Notes: generated by a model not told the origin, from the sequence alone. Shown: positions 1 through 7,843, counted from the stretch's first letter. The stretch is DNA of 64,000 nucleotides from JAJZXY01 sp046706185 (GCA_046706185.1 JBJKPR010000062.1:21206-85205); one strand, 5' to 3'. Numbers and translations: made by a program.

Positions 1-48
1 CGCACCGCGAGAGTTGTCATGCTGCCGCGGCCGCCTCTGGAAAGCTAA
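1..48 (+). CDS. Possible C-terminal end of a gene cut by the window edge
   Basis: An open plus-strand frame enters from the left edge and stops at TAA (46-48), giving 15 residues ending RPPLES. GC-rich third positions fit coding sequence, but the piece is too short for any family assignment. It could be chance. Confidence 0.3.
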   Translation, partial: RTARVVMLPRPPLES

Positions 49-102
49 GGAAGGGGGATTTAATGAACCTTTGGCAACCCCTTCGGGCTCAGGACATGAA
101 AG

Positions 103-861
103 TCACGGATCGTCCTTGAGTTTGCCGAAAATATGATGAAGGAGATGTTGGCCCCCGTCAACGAATATTGTCTGCCCTGTCACGAAGTCACTTTTCAGCA
201 GAAAAAGGACCGCTTCAGCGACATCCCCGGCTGTCCCGTGCTTCCGGAGAGGGATGGATCTGGATATTCGCTCAAGATAGGAAGCGTCCTTTCCCTCCGG
301 CGGAAGCACAAGACCCGGCGCAACACCGTTAACACGCACGCGCGGGGAGTATCTTAGCGCAAGGTTGCCTGTCATGTCGTAGAGGACCCTCTTGCTGACA
401 TAGTAAGGGAAGTTTGAAAAATCGTATCCCGATATTCTGGCATCGAGCATATTCACGATTGCGCCTGAAGAGACATTTGAAGCAAAGGAGTTCGAAAGCC
501 ACAGGGGGGCAAACGAGTTGACGGTGAGCGCCCGTTCAAACTCTTCGGCAGTCGCGGTTCTTATGTCACCGGGGGGAAAGACAGAGGCGTTATTCACCAG
601 AAAATCAAGCCCGCCCGCTGAATCGACAGCGTCGGAAATGAGGCTCTTGCATGAATCCTCGCTTTCCAGCTTCCGTTGAATGAGCCAGGAATGCACCCCT
701 GCCTCCTGAACCTCCTCCGCCAGCTGCCTTGCTTCAGCCGCCGATTCCCCATAATGGATTACAATGTCGCACCCTTCCTTTGCAAGTCTACCCGTTATGC
801 CTCTGCCGAGACGCCTGGCAGCACCTGTTACAAGGACCTTCCTGCCTTTCAGACCGGGCAT
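103..861 (-). CDS. SDR-family pteridine reductase-like oxidoreductase
   Basis: A 252-residue short-chain dehydrogenase/reductase with a Rossmann N-terminus whose glycine motif is TGAARRLG (residues 12-19), the Arg-containing TGxxxR form seen in pteridine reductases rather than the FabG TGxxxGxG form. NNAS lies at 90-93 and the catalytic YxxxK at Tyr153/Lys157. The usual catalytic Ser is replaced by Asp140, as in PTR1/FolM enzymes that reduce dihydropterins with NADPH. It is divergent from folE, the first enzyme of pterin synthesis, which supports a pterin role by context. A TATA-like element at 884-891 sits about 23 nt before the ATG, so the mRNA is probably leaderless. The family (SDR) is certain; the substrate is inference. 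Confidence 0.85.
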   Translation of the reverse strand: MPGLKGRKVLVTGAARRLGRGITGRLAKEGCDIVIHYGESAAEARQLAEEVQEAGVHSWLIQRKLESEDSCKSLISDAVDSAGGLDFLVNNASVFPPGDIRTATAEEFERALTVNSFAPLWLSNSFASNVSSGAIVNMLDARISGYDFSNFPYYVSKRVLYDMTGNLALRYSPRVRVNGVAPGLVLPPEGKDASYLERISRSIPLRKHGTAGDVAEAVLFLLKSDFVTGQTIFVDGGQHLLHHIFGKLKDDP

Positions 862-883
862 AGAATCGCAAATGGAACATGAG

Positions 884-891
884 ATTAAATA
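884..891 (-). promoter_or_regulatory. Box A (TATA-like) for the SDR gene
   Basis: Reading the minus strand, TTATTTAAT-like sequence ends about 23 nt before the ATG at 861, the spacing expected for an archaeal leaderless promoter. Confidence 0.5.
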
Positions 892-950
892 ACTAGCACG
901 AGGGGGATTGGCAGCCCTGTCTCTTTACAGCTTACAATATAATACTCAGA

Positions 951-958
951 TTAAAATA
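951..958 (+). promoter_or_regulatory. Box A (TATA-like) for folE
   Basis: TTAAAATA lies 36 nt before the folE ATG (994); the predicted transcript start is near 980. A second AT-rich run is at 935-943. Confidence 0.45.
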
Positions 959-993
959 TCAATCAACCATCAAACACACGGGGCATCTGACAG

Positions 994-1560
994 ATGAGGA
1001 GTTCAGCATCACAGAAGAAGATCGAGCAGGCAGTGAGGACGATCCTTCAGGAAATAGGTGTGGACGAGGAAACAGAAGTCTACCGCAACACGCCAAGGAG
1101 AGTGTACGGCATGTATGCGGAGCTCTTCGCGGGGATGAAGGGCGAAAATGAGCCCAGAATTACATCTTTCAAGAACCCTGGATACAGGGACATACTTGCC
1201 ATCAGGGACATACCCTTCTACTCAATGTGCGAACACCACCTTCTGCCTATATTTGGTTCAGTTTCGATAGCATACATCCCGGGCGAGAGGATCGTCGGGC
1301 TTTCGAAGATACCAAGGACTGTAAAGTACTTCGCATCGCGGCCGCAGGTCCAGGAAAAACTGACGAGCCAGATTGCAGATTTTCTTCACCAGAAGCTGGG
1401 AGCGAAGGGAGTGATGGTCACAATAAAGGCAAGGCACATGTGCATGGAAATGAGAGGCGCGAAAGCACACCGTTCAGAGACAATCTCAAGTGCGATCAGA
1501 GGAAGCTTCGAGACGCATCCTGAAACGAAAGATGAGGCATTGAAGCTTCTTTCGAGCTGA
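994..1560 (+). CDS. folE: GTP cyclohydrolase I (FolE type)
   Basis: Converts GTP to 7,8-dihydroneopterin triphosphate, the first step to tetrahydrofolate or other pterins. The 188-residue protein has the zinc motif CEHHLLPI (Cys79, His82) and the second zinc Cys150 in the HMCMEMRG segment, plus the family signature IVGLSKIPR and RPQVQEKLT. Length and motifs match the bacterial/eukaryotic type IA enzyme rather than the archaeal MptA (type IB). Divergent from a PTR1-like reductase, so the two may form a small pterin locus. With folD, metF and purH elsewhere in the window this suggests a folate-based C1 metabolism. Confidence 0.95.
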   Translation: MRSSASQKKIEQAVRTILQEIGVDEETEVYRNTPRRVYGMYAELFAGMKGENEPRITSFKNPGYRDILAIRDIPFYSMCEHHLLPIFGSVSIAYIPGERIVGLSKIPRTVKYFASRPQVQEKLTSQIADFLHQKLGAKGVMVTIKARHMCMEMRGAKAHRSETISSAIRGSFETHPETKDEALKLLSS

Positions 1561-1624
1561 TGCTTGGACATGTTTGACCGGCCATTTATGCAATTTAATA
1601 TATCACATGACACTTGAGTCAGAC

Positions 1625-1942
1625 ATGACCTGGCAGAGAGTCGCAGCTCTGGATGAATTGCCAGAGAATGGGCTTTTGAAAGCAGCGACTTCCGACGGGG
1701 ATATACTCCTTGTCAGAATCGGCGGAAGTGTATTTGCAACTCAGTTGAACTGCACACATGAAAGCGATGACCTGTCGGGCGGGACTGTTGAGGACGGAAA
1801 GATCGTCTGCGGCTTTCACTATGCCTCCTTTGACCCGGGGACGGGTGGAGTCGTCAGTCAGCCACAGGACGGAGGGGAAGCATCCGGCCTGAAAATTTAC
1901 CCCGTCAGGACAGAGAACGGGGACATCATGGTCGATGCATGA
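1625..1942 (+). CDS. Rieske-type [2Fe-2S] ferredoxin
   Basis: A 105-residue soluble Rieske protein. The cluster ligands are visible as Cys43-x-His45 and Cys62-x-x-His65, 16 residues apart, as in ferredoxins of ring-hydroxylating systems. There is no transmembrane anchor. I chose ATG 1625 (MTWQRVAALDELPE), which matches the usual N-terminus; a TATA-like run at 1591-1601 lies about 25 nt upstream, so ATGs further upstream (1607) are less likely. Its TGA overlaps the ATG of the ETF fusion by four bases, implying co-translation and a shared electron-transfer role. The donor and acceptor are not shown by the sequence. Confidence 0.9.
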   Translation: MTWQRVAALDELPENGLLKAATSDGDILLVRIGGSVFATQLNCTHESDDLSGGTVEDGKIVCGFHYASFDPGTGGVVSQPQDGGEASGLKIYPVRTENGDIMVDA

Positions 1943-3672
1943 TGCAAGTGCTTGTGTTTGCGAAGCAAATACCAAATGTGAACAGGATCGAGTTCGACGC
2001 TGAAACAAAGAGGATCCGCAGGGAAAACGTGGAACTCAGCATGAACTCATTTGACAGGAAAGCAGTAGAGGAAGCTCTGAGGATAAGGGAGAGGAAGGGA
2101 GGGCGGGTATATGTTGCAACAATGGGTCCTCCTTCTGCCATCGAGATATTGAAAGAGGCACTTTCGATGGGGGTTGACCACTGCTACCTGATTACTGACA
2201 GGAGTTACGCGGGGGCAGACACGCTCGTCACTTCAAGGATACTTGCGAAATTCGCTTCAGGCATTGGCCCGGATATCATATTAATGGGAAAATACACCCT
2301 GGATGGAGAGACATCCCAGGTCCCGCCCGAGGTGGCAGAACTCCTTCATCTGAACTTCAAGTCCTCAGTCTCCATGATTGATGTCTTTGAGGATCATGCA
2401 GTGGTTGAATTTGAGAACGAATACGGCCTGGCCAAGTACAGGATAGGCCTGCCGGCTGTCTTTTCTGTCAGCGAAAAGATAAACAGACCGCGGGGCCCTG
2501 AAAGAAAAGATATCGCATTTGAGGACCACATCTCGACGGTTGGAGAAAACGAGCTTTCAACAGGAGTCAAAGGAAGCGATTCACCAACTGAGGTGACAGA
2601 CACAGTCAGAATCGAAAGCGGCAGAAGGGTGGAATTTCTGCAGCTGGACGACGACACATTCCAGAAGATACGGGAGCTACTCAATGCAGCTCCTGCGACG
2701 AGGATGAATGAGGTGCTCGAGCCTTACGCCGGAGAGGCGTTGTCCGATATATGGGGCGTGGCACTTAACGACAGCGAAATTTCTATCGAGATCGCCTCCA
2801 GGATTTCGGCCCTTTCGCTTAAGGGAAGAATGCACGTCAGGATGATAGGAAACATCAGCCCGTCAAAGCTGAAAGGGATGCCGTGCCACGAATACTACCA
2901 CCTTGACTGCACCGAAAACGAGCCGTTTATTGATACGCTCGCCATGCTCATCGACAGGGACAAGCCTGCAGCCGTCATCTTTCCCTCGACCGTTGATGGA
3001 AGAGAAGTGTCGGCCTCGATTGCTGCAAGGCTCAATCTGGGCCTTACGGCAGACTGCGTGGACCTGGAATGGGAGAACGGAGGGCTGGTGCAGCACAAAC
3101 CAGCCTTCGGCGGCGGTATAGTCGCAAGGATCGTTTCTAAGACCACCCCGCAGATGGCCACGGTCAGACCCGGTATTTTCATGAAGGCGGTTTCTGAGAA
3201 GGGGTTCGACATCACTGAACTGAAAGCGGAAGGCAGTGGCAGAAACGAGAGGCTGTCGTTCGAGGAAAGGCCTGCTGCCTTCAGGTCAATTATCTCATCC
3301 AGGGTTGTCATCGGCATAGGGAGAGGCGTCAAGTCAAAAGAAAACATGCCTGAAGTGATGGAGCTGGCACAGATGCTCAATGCTGCGGTAGGCGCCACAA
3401 GGCCCGTTGTAGACACAGGACTTGTCCCCAGACAGCAGCAGATTGGCCTCACGGGCTACTCCATAGCGCCTGATGTTTACATTGCACTCGGGGTCTCGGG
3501 CAGGGATAACCATGTTGTCGGAATAAGGAACGCCGGAAAGGTGATAGCTGTGAACAACAGGGAAGACGCGCCAATATTCAAGTACGCTGACTATGGGATT
3601 GTTGCGGACCTCTTCGATTTCACAAGAAGGTTCACGCATTACCTTTCTAGTCACAGTGTTGCAGCTTCCTGA
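1939..3672 (+). CDS. etfBA: Fused electron transfer flavoprotein (beta-alpha)
   Basis: A 577-residue fusion of EtfB (about residues 1-250) and EtfA (about 262-577). The N-terminal part has the beta-subunit features VFAKQIPN and the ALSMGVDH/TSRILA segments; the C-terminal part ends in the FAD-binding EtfA domain with GATRPVVDTG, QIGLTG and ALGVSGRDNH. ETF accepts electrons from acyl-CoA dehydrogenases; one lies in this window at 52-53 kb. Fused ETFs are known in Thermoplasmata and Sulfolobales. It overlaps the Rieske ferredoxin gene by four bases and is presumably in its operon. No ETF:quinone oxidoreductase is adjacent. Confidence 0.93.
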   Translation: MMQVLVFAKQIPNVNRIEFDAETKRIRRENVELSMNSFDRKAVEEALRIRERKGGRVYVATMGPPSAIEILKEALSMGVDHCYLITDRSYAGADTLVTSRILAKFASGIGPDIILMGKYTLDGETSQVPPEVAELLHLNFKSSVSMIDVFEDHAVVEFENEYGLAKYRIGLPAVFSVSEKINRPRGPERKDIAFEDHISTVGENELSTGVKGSDSPTEVTDTVRIESGRRVEFLQLDDDTFQKIRELLNAAPATRMNEVLEPYAGEALSDIWGVALNDSEISIEIASRISALSLKGRMHVRMIGNISPSKLKGMPCHEYYHLDCTENEPFIDTLAMLIDRDKPAAVIFPSTVDGREVSASIAARLNLGLTADCVDLEWENGGLVQHKPAFGGGIVARIVSKTTPQMATVRPGIFMKAVSEKGFDITELKAEGSGRNERLSFEERPAAFRSIISSRVVIGIGRGVKSKENMPEVMELAQMLNAAVGATRPVVDTGLVPRQQQIGLTGYSIAPDVYIALGVSGRDNHVVGIRNAGKVIAVNNREDAPIFKYADYGIVADLFDFTRRFTHYLSSHSVAAS

Positions 3673-4250
3673 TGCAGCGGCATCCATCTGCCCGTTTCGT
3701 TTCTGTTAGGCAGTACTTTGCGGATTTCTCTCTCACCGTTACCACAAATGCCCCCTTCCCATGGAAGATGAAGAGAGAGCCGGACACCTGCCCCTCCCCC
3801 TCCGTATTTCTCTGTCATGTGATCTGCCGCCCGCGAAGGGGCAGCCCTCCGTGGCAGGCATCGCATTCTTCACCCTGATCATGGTTTCGCGGCCAATATC
3901 CACAATTGAACCAAACTGGCAGAGGCTGGTTTCGACAGGCTGCCTGTCGATTATACATCGTTGCAGCAACGCCGGATGCCAGAACAATCGCACGTACGCC
4001 CATCCCGTCATTTTCATATGAAGATGGGAGGGGCAGTAAGTCTCACCAACTCGACCCTTGCGTTTCTCTCCAGCATGCACTTTACAGAAACCATTAACGC
4101 ACGCCATATTGGTTCGACCGGTGCTTCAATCAGGCAGTTCGCACCAGCCTTTGTATTTCTAAATCAAGTGCGCAGTCAGGCTTGAGTCAGAACGTGACAG
4201 GCGCAACTCACATTGTGCCATAGTTGTCTGAGTAGACATAGGACACCATA
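3673..4250. other. 578-bp intergenic region without a recognisable gene
   Basis: Several short overlapping frames exist on both strands here, none with a recognisable product, conserved start context or consistent codon bias. It may be a decayed gene or element remnant. The 13-bp direct repeat copy at 4016-4028 lies inside it. Confidence 0.5.
4016..4028 (+). repeat. 13-bp direct repeat, left copy
   Basis: ATATGAAGATGGG, identical to 5052-5064, which abuts and enters the 3' end of the tRNA-Val gene. The two copies bracket about 1 kb holding one AT-rich orphan gene, a layout like an old att site pair. No integrase is seen. Confidence 0.45.
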
Positions 4251-4820
4251 TCAGAGATATTGTTTCAAGGTAAGTGAAACCGAGACATCATCATTTTCTT
4301 CATTCTCGATTATGAGATAGTGCGAGCCTTTGCGCCTCGCCATTAGACTCTTTGACTCCTTCGTAACGTCAGGAGTCCCATCAGTATAATCAAAATCATC
4401 TGTATTCTTTCTGTAGTGTGAGTATTCGCTCTTTGACATGAGGTACCAGTTGACTGGCCCATCGGACTTTATCATCATTTCCAACATCTCATACTTCTCC
4501 AACCAGAAAGGGCCCGTCTCATGGTAATCTTCCGGGCCTATTACTATCTCCTTGTCCACGACCGAAAATACTGGCAAATCTGTCTTATTATTCACAATCC
4601 ACTTCTGAAAAAGATAAATGCCAAATCCTACAACCACGACAACAATAAGTATGGCCACAAGAATGTAGGTGGTGAAGAAATTGAATGATACATGTAGCAC
4701 AATCGGGACACCGAATGCGGCCACCAAGCTGAGTATCGCGTATATGTCATTCCTAGTAAGGTGCGGTGCATTATCTTTGGTATCCATGCCTAAATCACGC
4801 ACTTCAGGAGTTACTCCCAT
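4251..4820 (-). CDS. Orphan two-helix membrane protein
   Basis: 189 residues, not recognised. Two adjacent hydrophobic segments (about residues 26-45 and 49-72) are followed by a hydrophilic C-terminal domain of about 115 residues rich in charged and aromatic residues. Base composition is visibly more AT-rich than the neighbouring genes (many ATT/AAT/AAA codons), suggesting transfer. A TATA-like CATATATAAC at 4849-4857 lies about 30 nt before the ATG at 4820, so the start is well supported. It sits alone between an empty 578-bp region and tRNA-Val and may be cargo of a decayed tRNA-integrated element. Confidence 0.75.
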   Translation of the reverse strand: MGVTPEVRDLGMDTKDNAPHLTRNDIYAILSLVAAFGVPIVLHVSFNFFTTYILVAILIVVVVVGFGIYLFQKWIVNNKTDLPVFSVVDKEIVIGPEDYHETGPFWLEKYEMLEMMIKSDGPVNWYLMSKSEYSHYRKNTDDFDYTDGTPDVTKESKSLMARRKGSHYLIIENEENDDVSVSLTLKQYL

Positions 4821-5051
4821 CCTAATGCCAATTGAATCCGGAACTAGTTATATATGAGTAATTGAACTTAGTTTGTAACGTGTTTATTATCAAAATCAGA
4901 CTCAAAATTGACGTCAACTTAAGACTCAATGTAGCAATGTTTGACCGGCAGTCGTTCAGACAAATCATTGGTGCTGATTTGAGCGCCCGTCTTCGTCCTG
5001 TCCGATACTCAAAGGGAGAAACTCATATTTCGTCAGTGCCTACTCTTCTCA

Positions 5052-5064
5052 ATATGAAGATGGG
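5052..5064 (+). repeat. 13-bp direct repeat, right copy at tRNA-Val 3' end
   Basis: Same ATATGAAGATGGG as 4016-4028; its last four bases overlap the 3' end of tRNA-Val (minus strand, ending at 5061). Confidence 0.45.
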
Positions 5065-5157
5065 CTCATCCGGATTTGAACCGGAGACCTCCGCCGTTTC
5101 GACCCGTGTTTGACACGAGATGTCAAGGCGACGTCATAACCACTAGACCATGAGCCC
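5061..5157 (-). tRNA. tRNA-Val (GAC) with a 24-nt intron
   Basis: On the minus strand GGGCTCA (5157-5151) pairs with TGAGCCC before discriminator A (5061). D arm GTCT/TGAC, anticodon stem TCGCC/GGCGG, T arm TCCGG-TTCAAAT-CCGGA are all intact. The loop reads TTGACA-intron-C, giving anticodon GAC. Mature length is 73 nt; CCA is not encoded. A canonical archaeal intron lies between positions 37 and 38. Confidence 0.97.
5097..5120 (-). other. tRNA-Val intron with canonical bulge-helix-bulge
   Basis: The 24-nt intron folds as an inner helix CTCGTGT/ACACGGG with a CAA loop. A 4-bp helix TTGA/TCGA joins exon and intron, flanked by 3-nt bulges CAT and AAC, each cut after its second base. This gives cleavage after A37 and before C38, exactly what archaeal splicing endonuclease recognises. 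Confidence 0.92.
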
Positions 5158-5223
5158 AGAGGGAGCCTGTGCGGCAGTGGACAACTTAATAGCATCAAAT
5201 ATAAGTAATCTTCAATAAGTAAA

Positions 5224-5301
5224 ATGAAGCGCTCCGGTCTTGCATCATGCAACAGTTGCGCTCCTTCGTCGTTGCAGATGAGGAGGGTTGAAAGTCAGTG
5301 A
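5224..5301 (+). CDS. Possible 25-residue upstream ORF
   Basis: A TATA-like run (AAATATAAGTAAT, 5196-5208) predicts a transcript start near 5225-5230, beside an ATG at 5224. That frame runs 25 codons, contains a CNSC motif, and ends in a TGA that overlaps the GTG of the methyltransferase gene (GTGA at 5298-5301). It could be a translated leader that couples translation, or merely a 5' leader. No homology is known to me. Confidence 0.35.
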   Translation: MKRSGLASCNSCAPSSLQMRRVESQ

Positions 5302-6104
5302 GCAACGGCCCCGGTATCGGCAGGGACCCCCTGGTATTCGACAGCGATCCGTACCTCTATGAAAAAGCACGACCCGGATATCCGCCGAGAATGTACCGCT
5401 GGATCGTGAAGAGGGCGGGAATAAGAAGGGGCTCAAATCTACTCGAAATCGGATGCGGTACAGGAAAGTCTACAGAATGGTTTGCAGAACACGGGTTCGG
5501 AATCACTGCGGTGGAAAAAGGCAGAAACCTGGCAGAGTTCGCAATGTCGAGGTTCTCCCTATTTCCGAACGTGAGGGTAGTCAATGCCGCATTCGAGCAA
5601 TTCGAAGCAGGGAGCGGCGCATTCGACGTCGTTTATTCGGGAACTGCGTTCCACTGGATTGACCAGTCTGTAGCATACAGGAGGGCTTCCGAGATACTGA
5701 AGGCTGCCGGGTTCATAGCGCTTTTCTGGAGCGACCACATGATTACTGACAAAACAGCAGGACAGTTCGAAGAAGTGGAGAGGGCTTACCGGACGAGCGT
5801 ACCCGAATGGTATGAAAGCTTCAGAAAGAATGGACCGGGCGATGACAACCAGCGCAGGCTTGCGAGCCTGGCTTCTTCGGGCTTTTTTGGGCCTGTTGAA
5901 TGCAGGAAGTTCTACTTCGATATAACTTACAGCGCGTCCCAGTACACCGATTTGCTGAGAACCTATTCAGACCATGCCGCGCTGCCTGAAGAAACAAGGT
6001 TCAGGCTCTTCAGCGACATTGAAAGGACAATAAAGGAGAGGCTCAATGGCAAGCTGACGAAGGAATACAGAATCTCATTGTTCCTCGCGCAGAAGCTTGT
6101 CTGA
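5298..6104 (+). CDS. Class I SAM-dependent methyltransferase
   Basis: 268 residues with the SAM-binding motif LLEIGCGTGKSTEWFAEHG (about 48-66), the following acidic strand ITAVEKG and the motif DVVYSGTAFHWID typical of small-molecule (UbiE/TAM-like) methyltransferases. The substrate is unknown. The GTG start at 5298 is preceded by GAGGAGG (5280-5286), a strong Shine-Dalgarno match, one of few in the window. The gene stands alone between tRNA-Val and a convergent putative metalloprotease (1 nt between stops). Confidence 0.85.
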   Translation: MSNGPGIGRDPLVFDSDPYLYEKARPGYPPRMYRWIVKRAGIRRGSNLLEIGCGTGKSTEWFAEHGFGITAVEKGRNLAEFAMSRFSLFPNVRVVNAAFEQFEAGSGAFDVVYSGTAFHWIDQSVAYRRASEILKAAGFIALFWSDHMITDKTAGQFEEVERAYRTSVPEWYESFRKNGPGDDNQRRLASLASSGFFGPVECRKFYFDITYSASQYTDLLRTYSDHAALPEETRFRLFSDIERTIKERLNGKLTKEYRISLFLAQKLV

Positions 6105-6105
6105 C

Positions 6106-6750
6106 TCACCAGATGTAGGAACGGGTCGACTCCGTGTCGAACTTGCCAACGACTCGAGCCCTTTTCCCTGTTCCACCCTCCGCGAACCTGAGAAAGGGGT
6201 ACATCTGCCACAAATCACCTGTTGCCATTGCTGTTGCAGGATGCTCCTGCCCCATCGCTCTGGCAGTCACCATGGCCGTAACCTTCCTGACCTCGGCTTC
6301 GTCTATGTACCCTATAGAATGGAGGTACTCATGGGCAAGGACGACAAACAAGTAAGAATTGAACTCCCTCGTGGATTTTGCCATCCTTCTCATCACATCC
6401 ACAAGCGTCTCGTTGAGAACTATGAAGTTTCCGCCCACTTCCCAGAAGGCACCAAGAGCCGCAGGCAGATCCGACAAAATGAGACCAAGGCCGCTCCGCT
6501 CCCTGTTAATGCTGTATCTCACCGCCTTCCTGACTACCGAGAAAATGCTGTCATAATCCATCTGTGCATCTAGCGCAAAGGAGAAGGGAGCAGGGGAACT
6601 CAGGTCTCCAGAAACTGGGACTGCTGCGGGTCCCGCAGGCTGGCCCTCACTCCTCTCTCCCACTCTTCCGGGCAATGCCGCCATATAGCAGTGTGTTTCC
6701 AGTGAGTCGATCATGTTGTTTTCCTGAATGCTGTGCAGATCTTCTGCCAC
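6106..6750 (-). CDS. Putative zinc metalloprotease-like protein
   Basis: 214 residues. The N-terminal about 60 residues are low-complexity (Pro, Gly, Ser). The C-terminal part carries VLAHEYLHSIG, an HExxH motif followed by Gly as in gluzincin/metzincin-like proteases, with Asp/Glu downstream (YIDEAE). No signal peptide or membrane segment is evident, so action in the cytoplasm is likely. I do not recognise the family beyond the motif; HExxH alone does not prove peptidase activity. Divergent from kae1. Confidence 0.6.
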   Translation of the reverse strand: MAEDLHSIQENNMIDSLETHCYMAALPGRVGERSEGQPAGPAAVPVSGDLSSPAPFSFALDAQMDYDSIFSVVRKAVRYSINRERSGLGLILSDLPAALGAFWEVGGNFIVLNETLVDVMRRMAKSTREFNSYLFVVLAHEYLHSIGYIDEAEVRKVTAMVTARAMGQEHPATAMATGDLWQMYPFLRFAEGGTGKRARVVGKFDTESTRSYIW

Positions 6751-6830
6751 ACATATAAAGATTCACAAAACAGCCTTTCCAGCATGCCCGCGCCGTGATC
6801 TGGAAACTGTCTGTTCTTCTGTTCAAAATC

Positions 6831-6838
6831 TTTTTAAG
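6831..6838 (+). promoter_or_regulatory. Box A for kae1
   Basis: TTTTTAAG ends 22 nt before the GTG at 6860, which fixes that codon as the likely leaderless start and rules out the longer upstream frame. Confidence 0.6.
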
Positions 6839-6859
6839 CAGCGAGTCTTAGTATCAAAA

Positions 6860-7840
6860 GTGATTTGTCTTGGAATAGAGGGGACGGCCCACACTGTCGG
6901 GATAGGCGTCGTAGACTCCAACGGCAAGATACTCTCTGATGCAAGTGACATGTACCGGCCTCCGAGGGGAGGCATTCATCCGAGGGAGGCGGCAAACCAT
7001 CATGCAGAGCTCGTGGCCCCTCTCATCGATAGTGCTGTCGCTGCGGCTGGAATTGCCTATGCGGACATAGATCTGATAGCATTCTCACAGGGACCCGGCC
7101 TCGGACCATGCCTCAGGACGGCAGCCACCGCCGCGCGGGCTCTTTCGATTTCCCTTTCGATACCGCTGATAGGCGTGAACCACTGTGTTGCGCATGTGGA
7201 GATTGGAAGGCTCGGCAACGACGCAAAGGATCCGCTCATGCTCTACGCGTCAGGCGGGAACACTCAGGTCATAGCATACTCCAAAGGCAGGTACAGGGTT
7301 TTCGGGGAGACCATGGACATCGGTGTGGGAAATATGCTTGACAAGTTCGGGATAATGGCAGGGCTTGGTTTCTATGCAGGACCCATGATAGAGAGGCTGG
7401 CGGCAAAGGGAAAGGAGCTGCTGGATCTCCCGTACTCGGTAAAGGGAATGGATGTGGCATTCTCGGGAATACTGACAGCAGCGAAGCATCATCTGAACAG
7501 GGGCTGCTCGCTGGAAGATCTTTGCTTTTCACTGCAGGAAACGGTGTTTGCAATGCTGACGGAGGTAACGGAGAGAGCCGTTGCTCAGGCTGAGAAGGAC
7601 GAAATTGTCCTCGCCGGAGGCGTTGCAAGAAACAGGAGGTTGAGCGAGATGGTAAGGTCAATGGCATCAGCCAGAGGGGCTGTTGTTTATGAGCCGCCGT
7701 TCAAGTATCTTGTGGATAACGGTGTCATGATAGCCTGGAACGGGCTGCTCGCATTCAACTCCGGCCAGAGAATGAGGCTCGAGGATACGGTCGTGAACCA
7801 GAGATACAGGACAGACCAGGTTCTCGTTACATGGAGATAA
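6860..7840 (+). CDS. kae1: KEOPS subunit Kae1 (tRNA t6A synthesis)
   Basis: 326 residues from GTG 6860: the protein then begins with the family N-terminus MICLGIEGTAHTVGIG. Kae1/TsaD transfers threonylcarbamoyl to A37 of ANN-decoding tRNAs within the KEOPS complex. The ASKHA-fold metal-binding segment HPREAANHHAE (about 41-51), ALSISL...GVNHCVAH, and the late DNGVMIAWNG motif are present. In Thermoplasma and Methanocaldococcus Kae1 is fused to the kinase Bud32; here the protein ends shortly after the ASKHA domain, so Bud32 must be elsewhere. A longer frame from 6728 is rejected because it runs through the promoter. Confidence 0.96.
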   Translation: MICLGIEGTAHTVGIGVVDSNGKILSDASDMYRPPRGGIHPREAANHHAELVAPLIDSAVAAAGIAYADIDLIAFSQGPGLGPCLRTAATAARALSISLSIPLIGVNHCVAHVEIGRLGNDAKDPLMLYASGGNTQVIAYSKGRYRVFGETMDIGVGNMLDKFGIMAGLGFYAGPMIERLAAKGKELLDLPYSVKGMDVAFSGILTAAKHHLNRGCSLEDLCFSLQETVFAMLTEVTERAVAQAEKDEIVLAGGVARNRRLSEMVRSMASARGAVVYEPPFKYLVDNGVMIAWNGLLAFNSGQRMRLEDTVVNQRYRTDQVLVTWR

Positions 7841-7843
7841 ATG

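Noticed and set aside
1570..1582. ATGTTTGACCGGC repeated at 4937-4949
   Set aside because: Dozens of 13-mer matches are expected by chance in 64 kb; neither site has a structural context.
2895..3452. 185-residue minus-strand frame inside the ETF gene
   Set aside because: Antisense shadow created by GC-rich third positions; Ser/Pro-rich with no motif.
4862..5113. 83-residue plus-strand frame ending SGFEPETSAVSTRV
   Set aside because: Its C-terminal part is the reverse complement of the tRNA-Val gene; this is a well-known artefact peptide.
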